Positions 9,220 to 16,813 of a stretch of DNA of 64,000 nt are shown here, piece by piece (the stretch's first letter is position 1; every line of letters starts with the position of its first letter). Location of the stretch: positions 3,906,001 through 3,970,000 of the forward strand of contig OZ244901.1 of assembly GCA_965221545.1 (NCBI GenBank). The letters are read 5' to 3'. The stretch is from JAJEFO01 sp022819605 (lineage in GTDB: Bacteria; Pseudomonadota; Alphaproteobacteria; Rhodobacterales; Rhodobacteraceae). Position numbers and translations under genes: made by a program. The notes beneath the pieces were generated by a model. The model saw nothing but the letters and a program-made list of their open reading frames with translations. It was not told the DNA's origin and did not search any database.

Positions 9220-10599
9220 GGGAATTATATCGTTGAGTCACAATGTGTCTCCTCGATTGATTTCACGGGTCGTCGGGGTCGGCAACCCGAACGCCCCTCG
9301 CCGTGCAGACGCGCCAATCCCGGACGCCGCTTCCATCGCGCAAAGACGTTCAAGCGCCTTCTCGCGGATGTTCTTCGCCGCATTCAGATCGGCATGGGCA
9401 GCATGGCCGCACGCCATGCAGATGAAGTCGTCCCGAGTTCTGCGGTTCGCGGCTTCGACCGCGCCGCACTCGTGGCATTTCCGTGACGTGTTCATGGCGG
9501 GAACGACGATCACGTTCGCCGCCTTGTAGTCGATCTTCTGCTTCAGCGCCGTCCAGCCCGTGTTCAGGATCACGCGGTTGGTCCCGCTCTTGGCGGCGAC
9601 ATTCCTGCCGGGGTCCTCGACCGTCCCCTTGGCCGAGCGCGTCATCCCCTTCACGTTCAGGCCCTCGACGGCAATGCTGCCCGCCTTCACCGCAAGCGTC
9701 TTGCTCACATGGTGATGCCAGTCATGGCGCTTCTGCGCCTTCTTGCGCTGAACCTTCGCCAAGTGCCGCTTCGTCCGCTCGCGTCGCCTGCTTCCCTTCT
9801 TCCGGCGCGAAAGCCGGCGCTGCAGACGCCTGGCCCTTCCGTCGAACCGTTTCATGTCCGGCATTTCGTGGAGAACACCGTCGCTGTCCGCAACCTGGCC
9901 TCCGTTCCGGTCAAGGCCGAGAACGATCCCGTTGTCTGCCGGCTCTTCCAGCTCGACAGCGTAGCAGACAATGGCCGTCCACTTTCCGGCTTCCCGCTTC
10001 AGCACCGCCGAAACCGGCCTGCCGTCAGGATACGGGTTCCCGCCCTTGCGCCGTATCTTCAGGGCGCCGAAGGACGGAACGTGCAATGTCCCGTCGCGCA
10101 CCTTCACGCCGGAGACGATGGACATGCTGTTGAAGAATGGCTTGCCCTTGAACTTCGGGAAGCCTGGCGCTCCGCCCTTCTTCGTGCGGCGAAAGAAATG
10201 CCTGTAGGCTTCGTCAAGCCGCTTGAGCGTTCCACGCTGTATCCGCAGCGGGCATTCGGCCATTGCAGGGATGTCGCGGCGGCATTCGGTGACGGACCTG
10301 CACTGGTCGAAATACGTGATGCTCCTGCCCGTCTTGCGATAGCAGTCGATCCGCTCCGCCAAGGCGTCGTTCCAGAGTTGCCGCTGCGCTTCAAGCGTCA
10401 TCTCAAGCCACCGCCAGTTTTGGCGCGTCTGCGGCAGAAGCCGGTAGACAACCTGCCTGTGCGTCTTGACAATGGCCATTGCGGTCGCTCCTACGCGAGC
10501 GTTTGGGAGAGGACGCTCCAACGTCCATTTCACGCACCATCACCGAGAAAGAACAAAATGTAAACATCATTCCGAATGTGACTCAACGATATAATTCCC
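9220..10599 (-). mobile_element. IS605-type TnpB-only element bounded by perfect 23-bp inverted copies
   Basis: The tnpB gene is bracketed by perfect inverted copies of a 23-bp sequence at 9220–9242 and 10577–10599 (beginning GGGAATTATATCG on the plus strand at 9220). No target duplication is visible outside them. IS200/IS605 elements normally lack terminal inverted repeats. If the element proper is 9233–10581, inserted after TTGAG and ending TCAA on the tnpB strand, the empty site would be a 13-bp stem with a TTGAG loop. The element has no tnpA and splits the rsmB–heparinase gene pair. Confidence 0.75.
9238..10479 (-). CDS. tnpB: RNA-guided endonuclease TnpB (IS605 OrfB family)
   Basis: TnpB proteins are RuvC-like nucleases guided by an omega RNA from the element's 3' end, and are relatives of Cas12. 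The 413-residue protein looks intact. The RuvC acidic residues are present: D190 in GLDRN, E272 in VEGLN and D364 in HADLNAA. The zinc ribbon is CHEC…CMAC (Cys335, 338, 354, 357), and an N-terminal HTH precedes them. I prefer the ATG at 10479 (MAIVKTHRQV); 18 upstream codons to 10533 are open. The stop at 9238–9240 lies inside the right-end repeat, so the omega RNA should overlap the gene's end. No tnpA is present, so movement would need help in trans. Confidence 0.93.
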   Translation of the reverse strand: MAIVKTHRQVVYRLLPQTRQNWRWLEMTLEAQRQLWNDALAERIDCYRKTGRSITYFDQCRSVTECRRDIPAMAECPLRIQRGTLKRLDEAYRHFFRRTKKGGAPGFPKFKGKPFFNSMSIVSGVKVRDGTLHVPSFGALKIRRKGGNPYPDGRPVSAVLKREAGKWTAIVCYAVELEEPADNGIVLGLDRNGGQVADSDGVLHEMPDMKRFDGRARRLQRRLSRRKKGSRRRERTKRHLAKVQRKKAQKRHDWHHHVSKTLAVKAGSIAVEGLNVKGMTRSAKGTVEDPGRNVAAKSGTNRVILNTGWTALKQKIDYKAANVIVVPAMNTSRKCHECGAVEAANRRTRDDFICMACGHAAHADLNAAKNIREKALERLCAMEAASGIGASARRGAFGLPTPTTREINRGDTL

Positions 10600-10716
10600 G
10601 ACTGAATCCCTGCTTGACCCGAAACATGGATGCCGTGCCGGACATTCGCGTCGCCCTGCACGGACGCAGCCTGCCCGGCCTCCGGATTGCGAGGACAACG
10701 AATCGCCGCCAGGCCG
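10600..10716. other. Short spacer between the TnpB element and rsmB
   Basis: On the minus strand an ATG overlaps the rsmB stop as ATGA and opens a short frame that runs into the element. It is arginine-rich and I do not recognise it. It may be the 5' end of whatever gene once lay between rsmB and the insertion. Confidence 0.3.
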
Positions 10717-11976
10717 TCATGGACGCTTTTCCAGGCACGCCACGAAGAACCCGTCAATTCCGCCCTCGTTGCGCCAGTGGTCGGGGCGAATCCTCAACAT
10801 GCCGTCCGGCGTGCGCCACCGCGCGTCGATCCAGTCGCCAACCGGAACCGCGATCGAGATATCCGAATGCCGCGACAGCGCCGAGGCAACCTGATCCTCA
10901 CCCTCTTCGCGAAGAAGCGAGCACGTGCAGAAGACCAGCCGCCCGCCGGGCCGAAGCGAAACGAGCGCACGGTCGATTAGCCGCGCCTGCAGCCCGGCGA
11001 GTTCGTCAATGCCACTCCCGTCGCGCACGAAGACGAGATCGGGGTGCCGCCTGAGCGTTCCGGTTCCCGAGCACGGGGCATCAACGAGGACCGCGTCGAA
11101 CGTCCCATGCGACGTCCAGTTCAATGCGTCGGCCACGACGCAGGTCGCCGTGAGCCCCGTGCGAGCCAGGTTCTCCGCCACCCGCGCCATTCGCTCCTTC
11201 GAGACGTCCAGCGCGGTGACAGCGGCTCCCGATGCCGCCAGTTGCAAGGTCTTGCCCCCAGGCGCGCAGCAGAGATCAAGCACAGATTCGCCGGATCGCG
11301 CATCAAGCACGCGCGCCGCGACCGCGGCCCCAGCGTCCTGCACCCACCAGGCGCCGTCGGCATATCCCTGCAGACCGGAAACCTGCCGGCCCTTTGGGAC
11401 GCGTATGCCGCCATCCGGACGCAGAGACGCCCCAAGCCGCTTGGCCCAAGATTCCTCATCGCCGGGTTCACGCAGCGTTAGATCGAGCATTGGCCCAGCC
11501 GCGAATTCCGCCTCCATCGCCACCACCGCGTCCCGGCCCCAGGCAGCCACCAATCGCCTGCGAAGCCATTTCGGAAGACTGGGAAGGGGCAAGCCGTTCC
11601 AGTCTGTTCCTCGACGCAGCACGTTCCTCAGGACGGCGTTGACCAGGCCTGTCTTTCCGCGCGGCGCAAGTGACACGGACTGGTCGACGACCGCATGTGC
11701 CGGAGAATGCTCGACGAACATCTCGAACACGGCCAGCCGCAGCAGGTTCATGACCGGATCTTCCGGCAGACGCTTCAGGAACGGGCCAAGCATCCTGTCC
11801 GAACGGCCGGCCCAACGAAGCGCGCCAGTCGCGAGACGACCGGCACGTGCCCGCTCAGGAGGATCCAGTTCCGCTGTCGCTCGTGCCAGCGCGACGTCCA
11901 GCAACCGGCGCCGGTCCGTCACCGATGTCATCGCCGCGACTGCTGCGCGCCGCACTTCTGCCCCGGCCTTCTTCAT
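10717..11976 (-). CDS. rsmB: 16S rRNA m5C967 methyltransferase (RsmB/NOP family)
   Basis: SAM-dependent RNA cytosine-5 methyltransferase of the cytosol, 419 residues. The N-terminal NusB-like RNA-binding domain contains SPAHAVVDQSVSLA. The catalytic domain has the SAM-binding LDLCCAPGGKT, the DAPCSGTGTLRRHPD motif with one cysteine and CTCSLLREEGEDQV with the nucleophilic cysteine. I prefer the ATG at 11976, where AAGG lies seven bases upstream; GTG at 12000 is possible. It is divergent from the DUF1674 gene 67 bases away. Confidence 0.93.
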   Translation of the reverse strand: MKKAGAEVRRAAVAAMTSVTDRRRLLDVALARATAELDPPERARAGRLATGALRWAGRSDRMLGPFLKRLPEDPVMNLLRLAVFEMFVEHSPAHAVVDQSVSLAPRGKTGLVNAVLRNVLRRGTDWNGLPLPSLPKWLRRRLVAAWGRDAVVAMEAEFAAGPMLDLTLREPGDEESWAKRLGASLRPDGGIRVPKGRQVSGLQGYADGAWWVQDAGAAVAARVLDARSGESVLDLCCAPGGKTLQLAASGAAVTALDVSKERMARVAENLARTGLTATCVVADALNWTSHGTFDAVLVDAPCSGTGTLRRHPDLVFVRDGSGIDELAGLQARLIDRALVSLRPGGRLVFCTCSLLREEGEDQVASALSRHSDISIAVPVGDWIDARWRTPDGMLRIRPDHWRNEGGIDGFFVACLEKRP

Positions 11977-12043
11977 CGCCATGCCTTGCGGGAAGCTCAC
12001 CGAACCCTATAACAGCCAGAAACCCCGCCACAAGGAAACCGCC

Positions 12044-12217
12044 ATGACCGAGAAGGACCTGCCTCCCGAAGCCCGGCGTGCGCTCGCCGACGCCGCGCGG
12101 CTTCGAAAGAAGAAGGCGGAGGACATGGACCGACCCGAGGAATTCGGCGGCCCCGAGGGTCCGGATCCGGCCCGCTACGGCGACTGGGAGAGGAAAGGCC
12201 GGGCGGTCGACTTTTGA
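12044..12217 (+). CDS. DUF1674 protein, SdhAF4-like succinate dehydrogenase assembly factor
   Basis: A 57-residue protein ending PARYGDWERKGRAVDF, the conserved C-terminus of DUF1674, the bacterial counterpart of mitochondrial SDHAF4 (Sdh8), which helps flavinylated SdhA assemble. It begins MTEKDLPPEARRALADAA after a AAGGA sequence. The small size is normal. It is transcribed away from rsmB, the usual alphaproteobacterial arrangement. The role is taken from the family. Confidence 0.88.
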   Translation: MTEKDLPPEARRALADAARLRKKKAEDMDRPEEFGGPEGPDPARYGDWERKGRAVDF

Positions 12218-12335
12218 CGAATCCGATTCGGGCAGGACGGACTCCTTGCCGGACTGCACCCGATCGGTCGCGATGCGGGATTCCGTTCAGCGCAATCGGG
12301 CGCACCGTGTCGCAGATGAACGCCTGCCCAACCTC

Positions 12336-13121
12336 TCAGATCGGAAAGGCGCTGAACGCATTCGTGTAATCGTGCATGTGCACGGTCACCTGGTCGTTGG
12401 ACAGGAGTACAATTCCGTACGCGGGCGTCTCCCGGGTGCCAAGAACTCGGTCCGTCGCGCCGCCGAGTTCTAGGGCGACCTGGTGGTTCGTCCCACGCAT
12501 GCAGGAAAAGGGAATTCCGCGCCATGTGCCCCAGACCGGCCGGTGGAGATGGCCGAAGAACAGATGCCGAATGCGCGACACGTGAGGGGCAAGCAGGTCG
12601 TGGAAGGTATCGCCATCGGCAAGCCTGATGTCGTCCATGCCTGGCATCCCCACCGGAAAGGGCGGATGGTGCATGAACAGGAAAATCGGCTCCGCATCAC
12701 GCTCCAGTTCCGCACGCAGCCATTTCTGCCGCGCGGGACAGTATTCCCCGGCACCTGATCCGGGAACGTGCGTGTCGAGAAACAGGCAACGACCGAACGG
12801 CGTTGCGGCGCAGGACTGAACGAACCCCTCGCTGTCCCTGGGCAAGTCCGGAAAGACCCGGACGAGTTCCTCCCTGGCGTCGTGATTGCCGACTAGAAGG
12901 TGAAACGGAACCTTGAGACGTCGGATCTCGGCGTCGAATGTTTCGTAGCTGGCGACGTCCCCAGAATTCGACAAATCGCCCGTCACGACCACAAAGGCCG
13001 CGTCGTCATGTTCGGCATTTATCGAGTCAACCGCCGCTCGCAGTCGCTCTCCGGGATCGAGACCGGCCAGAACACCGTTGCCTGCAACGACATGAGTGTC
13101 GGTAAGATGAACGATCTTCAT
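12336..13121 (-). CDS. Metallophosphoesterase, CpdA-like (class III cyclic nucleotide phosphodiesterase family)
   Basis: Cytosolic dinuclear-metal phosphoesterase, 261 residues. All calcineurin-like metal motifs are seen in order: DTH (residues 8–10), GDLSNSGD, GNHD, the HHPPFPVG histidine pair and GHLHRPVWG. This pattern is that of the 3',5'-cAMP phosphodiesterase CpdA and its relatives, though phospholipid or nucleotide substrates are possible. The start at 13121 follows a strong GGAGGAGG sequence; a longer frame to 13337 is spurious. It converges with the DUF1674 gene. Confidence 0.85.
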   Translation of the reverse strand: MKIVHLTDTHVVAGNGVLAGLDPGERLRAAVDSINAEHDDAAFVVVTGDLSNSGDVASYETFDAEIRRLKVPFHLLVGNHDAREELVRVFPDLPRDSEGFVQSCAATPFGRCLFLDTHVPGSGAGEYCPARQKWLRAELERDAEPIFLFMHHPPFPVGMPGMDDIRLADGDTFHDLLAPHVSRIRHLFFGHLHRPVWGTWRGIPFSCMRGTNHQVALELGGATDRVLGTRETPAYGIVLLSNDQVTVHMHDYTNAFSAFPI

Positions 13122-13366
13122 GAAACGCCTCCTCCCGAGCAGTTTCTTGGGCCACATGCTCCCCATTGCGCGTGTCCGGGGCAATGGCAAGACGGGGATC
13201 CGATGCAGCCCGGGCAAATCTCGCGGAGGCGGACCTGACGATCGCCGACCCCGGCAGACGCCGGACAGCCGGCCACCGAAGGGCAAAAAAGAGCGGAACT
13301 GCGCACATCGGCCTGCCCGACAACGAACCACTGGCAATCCCTTATTCTCCCTTGTACAGGATCCTA

Positions 13367-13852
13367 ATGCGCGTGCTGATCATCCTCCTCCTCCTGCTGG
13401 CCGGAACGGCTAATGCGCAGGAACGCTATTTAGGGGTCGTCATCGGCTCGGCGCATATCGGCAACGATGCGCTCAACAACTTCAATCCGGGCCTGAGCTA
13501 CGGGATGCGGTGGGAGCGTAGGCCCGGCACGGAATGGCACCTCGAGGGCGGCGTCTTCTACAACAGCTATGATGAGGTGTCGCCGTTCGTCATCGTCGGA
13601 ATTCACATACCCCTCTTCACGCTGGGCCCTGCGGAAATCCGGGGCGGGCTCAGCACCGGCCTCGGATACTACCGGACCCTGGCAATCGACCTGAAGGACG
13701 ATTACGGGATTCCAAACATCGGCGGCTACCTGCCTCTGGCGTCCGCCACGCTCTCGGCGCGCATGGGTGACACCGATTTCCGGCTGACCACGGTCCCGCC
13801 GGACAGGGACACCACGGCAATCTTCAATTTCTCCATCGCACGCAGGTTCTGA
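13367..13852 (+). CDS. Secreted or outer-membrane beta-barrel-like protein, unknown function
   Basis: 161 residues with a clear signal peptide (MRVLIILLLLLAGTANAQ). The mature part alternates polar and aromatic residues in short strands (YLGVVIGSAHIG, YGMRWERRPGTEWHLEGG, VGIHIPLFTLG) and ends with a C-terminal phenylalanine (FNFSIARRF), as in small outer-membrane barrels. The pattern resembles lipid A-modifying barrels such as PagP or PagL, but I do not see their catalytic residues clearly, so no function is assigned. The ATG at 13367 has AGGA upstream. Confidence 0.65.
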   Translation: MRVLIILLLLLAGTANAQERYLGVVIGSAHIGNDALNNFNPGLSYGMRWERRPGTEWHLEGGVFYNSYDEVSPFVIVGIHIPLFTLGPAEIRGGLSTGLGYYRTLAIDLKDDYGIPNIGGYLPLASATLSARMGDTDFRLTTVPPDRDTTAIFNFSIARRF

Positions 13853-14125
13853 GGCACCGTCTCTTCGGCACGGCCTGTCCGGCCACACTTCAGCAGCGGG
13901 GGATGTCCCTTCGGCTCGGGCACGCACGGTTTCGCGATGCGCTCAAGCGCAGGGCGCTCCGACATCACTCCTCCTCGCCCGGTGCACCCAGGACAAGCGT
14001 TCCTTGAACTCCCCGTCCCGACGCGAGTTCGGGTCAACAGGAGGCACGCGGCAACTGGAAGTGCACTGGTGAAAGCGCGGGAATTCACATAAATGCGAGC
14101 AAGCAGTTTCGAAGGACGCCCATGC

Positions 14126-15034
14126 ATGTCCACACGCGCAGGCTTCGTGGCTCTGATCGGCGAGCCGAATGCCGGCAAGTCGACCCTGCTGAACCGGATG
14201 GTCGGGGCAGATGTCGCGATCGTCACCCACAAGGTTCAGACGACGCGAACACGCATTCGCGGCATCGCGATCGAAGGAAACGCGCAGATCGTCCTTGTTG
14301 ACACGCCCGGCCTGTTTCAGCCTCGGCGACGCCTCGACCGCGCCATGGTCACGGCGGCATGGGGCGGGGCGGCGGATGCAGACATTGTCGTGCTTCTGGT
14401 CGAGGCGCATCGCGGCCTGACCAACGGCATGACTGCAATCCTGGACTCACTCCGGCACGGCTCTGGTCGCGCATCGGTTGCGCTTGCCATCAACAAGATC
14501 GATCGCGTCAAGCGGATCGCGCTCCTGTCCCTTGCAGAGGAATTGAATGGCAGCTTCCCCTTCGCGCGTTCCTTCATGATTTCCGCGAAGAACGGCGATG
14601 GCGTGGACGACTTGCGCCGCTGGCTGGCCGAAGAACTGCCGGAAGGTCCATGGCTTTATCCCGAGGACCAGGTCGCGGACATGCCGCTTCGGATGATCGC
14701 TGCGGAAATCACGCGCAAGGCGCTTACGCTGCGCCTGCACCAGGAATTGCCGTATCAACTGACGGTGGAGACCGATTCCTGGGACACGAACCTGGATGGA
14801 TCCGTCCGGATCGAACAGGTGATCTACGTCGCGCGCGACGGCCACAAGGGCATCGTGCTTGGCAAGAAAGGCGAGATGGTCAAGGTGGTCGGACAGCTGG
14901 CGCGGCGGGAAATCACGGAATTCCTGGACTGCAAGGTCCACCTGTTCCTGACCGTAAAAGTGCGCCGCAACTGGCTGGACGAGGCAGAACGCTTCCGCGA
15001 GATGGGTCTCGAGTTTCCGGACGGCGCGCCATGA
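14126..15034 (+). CDS. era: GTPase Era
   Basis: Ribosome-associated GTPase needed for 30S subunit maturation, 302 residues. G1 is GEPNAGKST (residues 12–20), the switch has TTRTRIRG, G3 is DTPGLF, and G4 is NKID. The C-terminal KH domain has the segment GHKGIVLGKKGEMVKVVG that binds the 16S rRNA 3' end. In most alphaproteobacteria rnc lies directly upstream and recO follows nearby; here neither is present and the 270 bases upstream hold no rnc remnant. DUF1491 follows with an ATGA overlap. Confidence 0.96.
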   Translation: MSTRAGFVALIGEPNAGKSTLLNRMVGADVAIVTHKVQTTRTRIRGIAIEGNAQIVLVDTPGLFQPRRRLDRAMVTAAWGGAADADIVVLLVEAHRGLTNGMTAILDSLRHGSGRASVALAINKIDRVKRIALLSLAEELNGSFPFARSFMISAKNGDGVDDLRRWLAEELPEGPWLYPEDQVADMPLRMIAAEITRKALTLRLHQELPYQLTVETDSWDTNLDGSVRIEQVIYVARDGHKGIVLGKKGEMVKVVGQLARREITEFLDCKVHLFLTVKVRRNWLDEAERFREMGLEFPDGAP

Positions 15035-15360
15035 CGCGCCTGACTTCGGAAATCTGGATAGCCGCATACCTGATGCGCCTTGGCCAGGCTGCGATTCCCG
15101 CGTTCATCGTGCGGAAAGGCGACGCAACGGCCGGCGCAGTACTCGTGAAACTCAACACGCTGGACGGTTTGGCGACCTGCTTTCAACGCTCGTTCGACCT
15201 TGTCAGCGGCGAACGGCAATGGGTCGTTCTTGCCGAAGGCCCCGAAGCGGAAGTCGACCAGAAAGTCGCGCGGCAACGCGAGTTCGATCCCGACATTTGG
15301 GTGATCGAGGTCGAGGACCGGACCGGCCGCCACATGCTCGACGAGCCGGGCCTGACCTGA
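15031..15360 (+). CDS. DUF1491 family protein
   Basis: 109 residues, overlapping the era stop by four bases (ATGA), so translation is coupled. The sequence (SEIWIAAYLMRLGQAAIPAF, VVLAEGPEAEVDQKVARQR, FDPDIWVIEVEDRTGRHML) matches DUF1491, a small alphaproteobacterial family that follows era in Rhodobacterales. Function unknown. No signal peptide or membrane segment is visible. Confidence 0.85.
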   Translation: MTRLTSEIWIAAYLMRLGQAAIPAFIVRKGDATAGAVLVKLNTLDGLATCFQRSFDLVSGERQWVVLAEGPEAEVDQKVARQREFDPDIWVIEVEDRTGRHMLDEPGLT

Positions 15361-15438
15361 ACGACTGGACTCGTGACTGCGGCGGCAGCCGTGCGTCGTA
15401 TGGAATCGTCGCCTCAAGTGCGCGAGAGGGGACGCCGC

Positions 15439-16077
15439 TCAATCGACCTCGGCAAGGAGTTCAAGCACCGACGGACCGATGTCGGAGACGATGAGCTTCA
15501 CGCCGTCCCGGTTCGGATGCATGCCGTCGGGCTGCATGTATGCCTCGATGGCCGCAGCCCGGTCACCAAGCGCGGCCAGCGCCTCGAGGAAGTCCGGATG
15601 GTACAGCACGCCGTGCCTGGCCGCCAGTTCGGGATAGATTGCATTGAAGGCGGACTCGTATTCGGGGCCATAGTTCGGAAGCGCTTCCATTCCGATCAGC
15701 AGCACCGGAACGTCCTGCCGCCCGGCCTCGGACAGGATGCCGTCGAGATTTGCCCGGGTGACGCCGGGGTCAATGCCGCGCAGCATGTCGTTTGCACCAA
15801 GGGCGACGATCAGCGCGTCCACATCGTCCGACAGCGTCCAGGCAATGCGGCTCAGGCCTCCCGCCGTGGTATCTCCCGACACGCCCGCATTGATCAGCTC
15901 GGCGCTGGCGCCCTGCATGTCCAGCCATCGCTGCAACTGCGGCACGAAGCCGTCTTCCGGAGCCAGGCCAAAGCCTTGGGTCAGGCTGTCGCCGAATGCG
16001 GCAACCGTCGCGGGTCCCGCCCAAGCGGTCCCGAAGAAGAGAAATGTTGCAATTCCGGCGTTGCGCACCGCGCGCAT
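15439..16077 (-). CDS. tesA: GDSL arylesterase / lysophospholipase TesA
   Basis: Periplasmic SGNH hydrolase, 212 residues with a signal peptide (cleavage after AWA, residues 18–20). Block I is FGDSLTQGFG with nucleophile Ser31, block II has AGVSGDTTAGG, block III is LGANDMLRG, and block V is DGMHPNRDG with the catalytic Asp and His. It is divergent from a YbbA/YbbP-type ABC transporter, the same arrangement as E. coli tesA–ybbA–ybbP, suggesting a shared envelope-lipid role. Confidence 0.93.
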   Translation of the reverse strand: MRAVRNAGIATFLFFGTAWAGPATVAAFGDSLTQGFGLAPEDGFVPQLQRWLDMQGASAELINAGVSGDTTAGGLSRIAWTLSDDVDALIVALGANDMLRGIDPGVTRANLDGILSEAGRQDVPVLLIGMEALPNYGPEYESAFNAIYPELAARHGVLYHPDFLEALAALGDRAAAIEAYMQPDGMHPNRDGVKLIVSDIGPSVLELLAEVD

Positions 16078-16117
16078 GACCCCATATGCCTCTCGTAACC
16101 GCCAGAACGGAGCGCCC

Positions 16118-16813
16118 ATGGCCGAGACGATCCTCTCCCTGCGAGATGCACGCCTTTCGCTCGACGGCAATGCCGGACGGGTCGACATCCTGAAGGGAAT
16201 CACGCTCGACGTCATGAGGGGCGAGGCGCTGGGCCTTGTCGGTCCTTCGGGGTCGGGCAAGTCATCTCTCCTCATGCTGCTGGGCGGGCTTGAACGCGCA
16301 ACCGGCGGGGATGTCGCCGCGCTGGGCAACGACCTCACGGCCCTTGGCGAAGACGCCCTCGCTCGCTTCCGCAGAAGGCATATGGGCGTCGTGTTCCAGT
16401 CTTTCCACCTTATATCGACGATGACGGCGCTTGAAAACGTCGCGACCCCGCTGGAACTGGCGGGCATGGAAGATGCGTTCGACCGGGCCGCCGAGGAACT
16501 GGCCGCAATGGGACTGGAGGACCGCATCCACCACTACCCATCGCAGCTGTCCGGCGGCGAACAGCAACGCGTGGCACTCGCGCGCGCTGCCGCGCCGAGA
16601 CCCGACATCCTCCTTGCGGACGAGCCGACAGGCAATCTCGACGTGGCCAACGGCGAGGCAATCATGGACCTGCTCTTCGGACTGAATGCCCGGCACGCCG
16701 CGACGCTCGTGCTCGTCACGCATGCGCCGGAAATCGCGGCGCGATGCGATCGGGTCGTGCGCCTGTTCGACGGTCAGCTCGCGCCGGAAGTCCGGCAGGC
16801 AGCGGCCGTTTGA
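16118..16813 (+). CDS. ABC transporter ATP-binding protein, YbbA-like
   Basis: 231-residue ATPase of the LolD/MacB type. Walker A is GPSGSGKSS, the signature is LSGGEQQRVALARA, Walker B is ILLADEPTGNLD. The start ATG at 16118 lies 40 bases from the divergent tesA start. Its stop overlaps the TTG start of the following FtsX-type permease, so the two proteins form one complex. Confidence 0.92.
   Translation: MAETILSLRDARLSLDGNAGRVDILKGITLDVMRGEALGLVGPSGSGKSSLLMLLGGLERATGGDVAALGNDLTALGEDALARFRRRHMGVVFQSFHLISTMTALENVATPLELAGMEDAFDRAAEELAAMGLEDRIHHYPSQLSGGEQQRVALARAAAPRPDILLADEPTGNLDVANGEAIMDLLFGLNARHAATLVLVTHAPEIAARCDRVVRLFDGQLAPEVRQAAAV

Noticed and set aside
13726..13965. Minus-strand frame with a strong GGAGGAG site before its ATG
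   Set aside because: 79 codons without recognisable features, mostly antisense to the beta-barrel gene. A chance ribosome site is more likely, though a small gene cannot be fully excluded.
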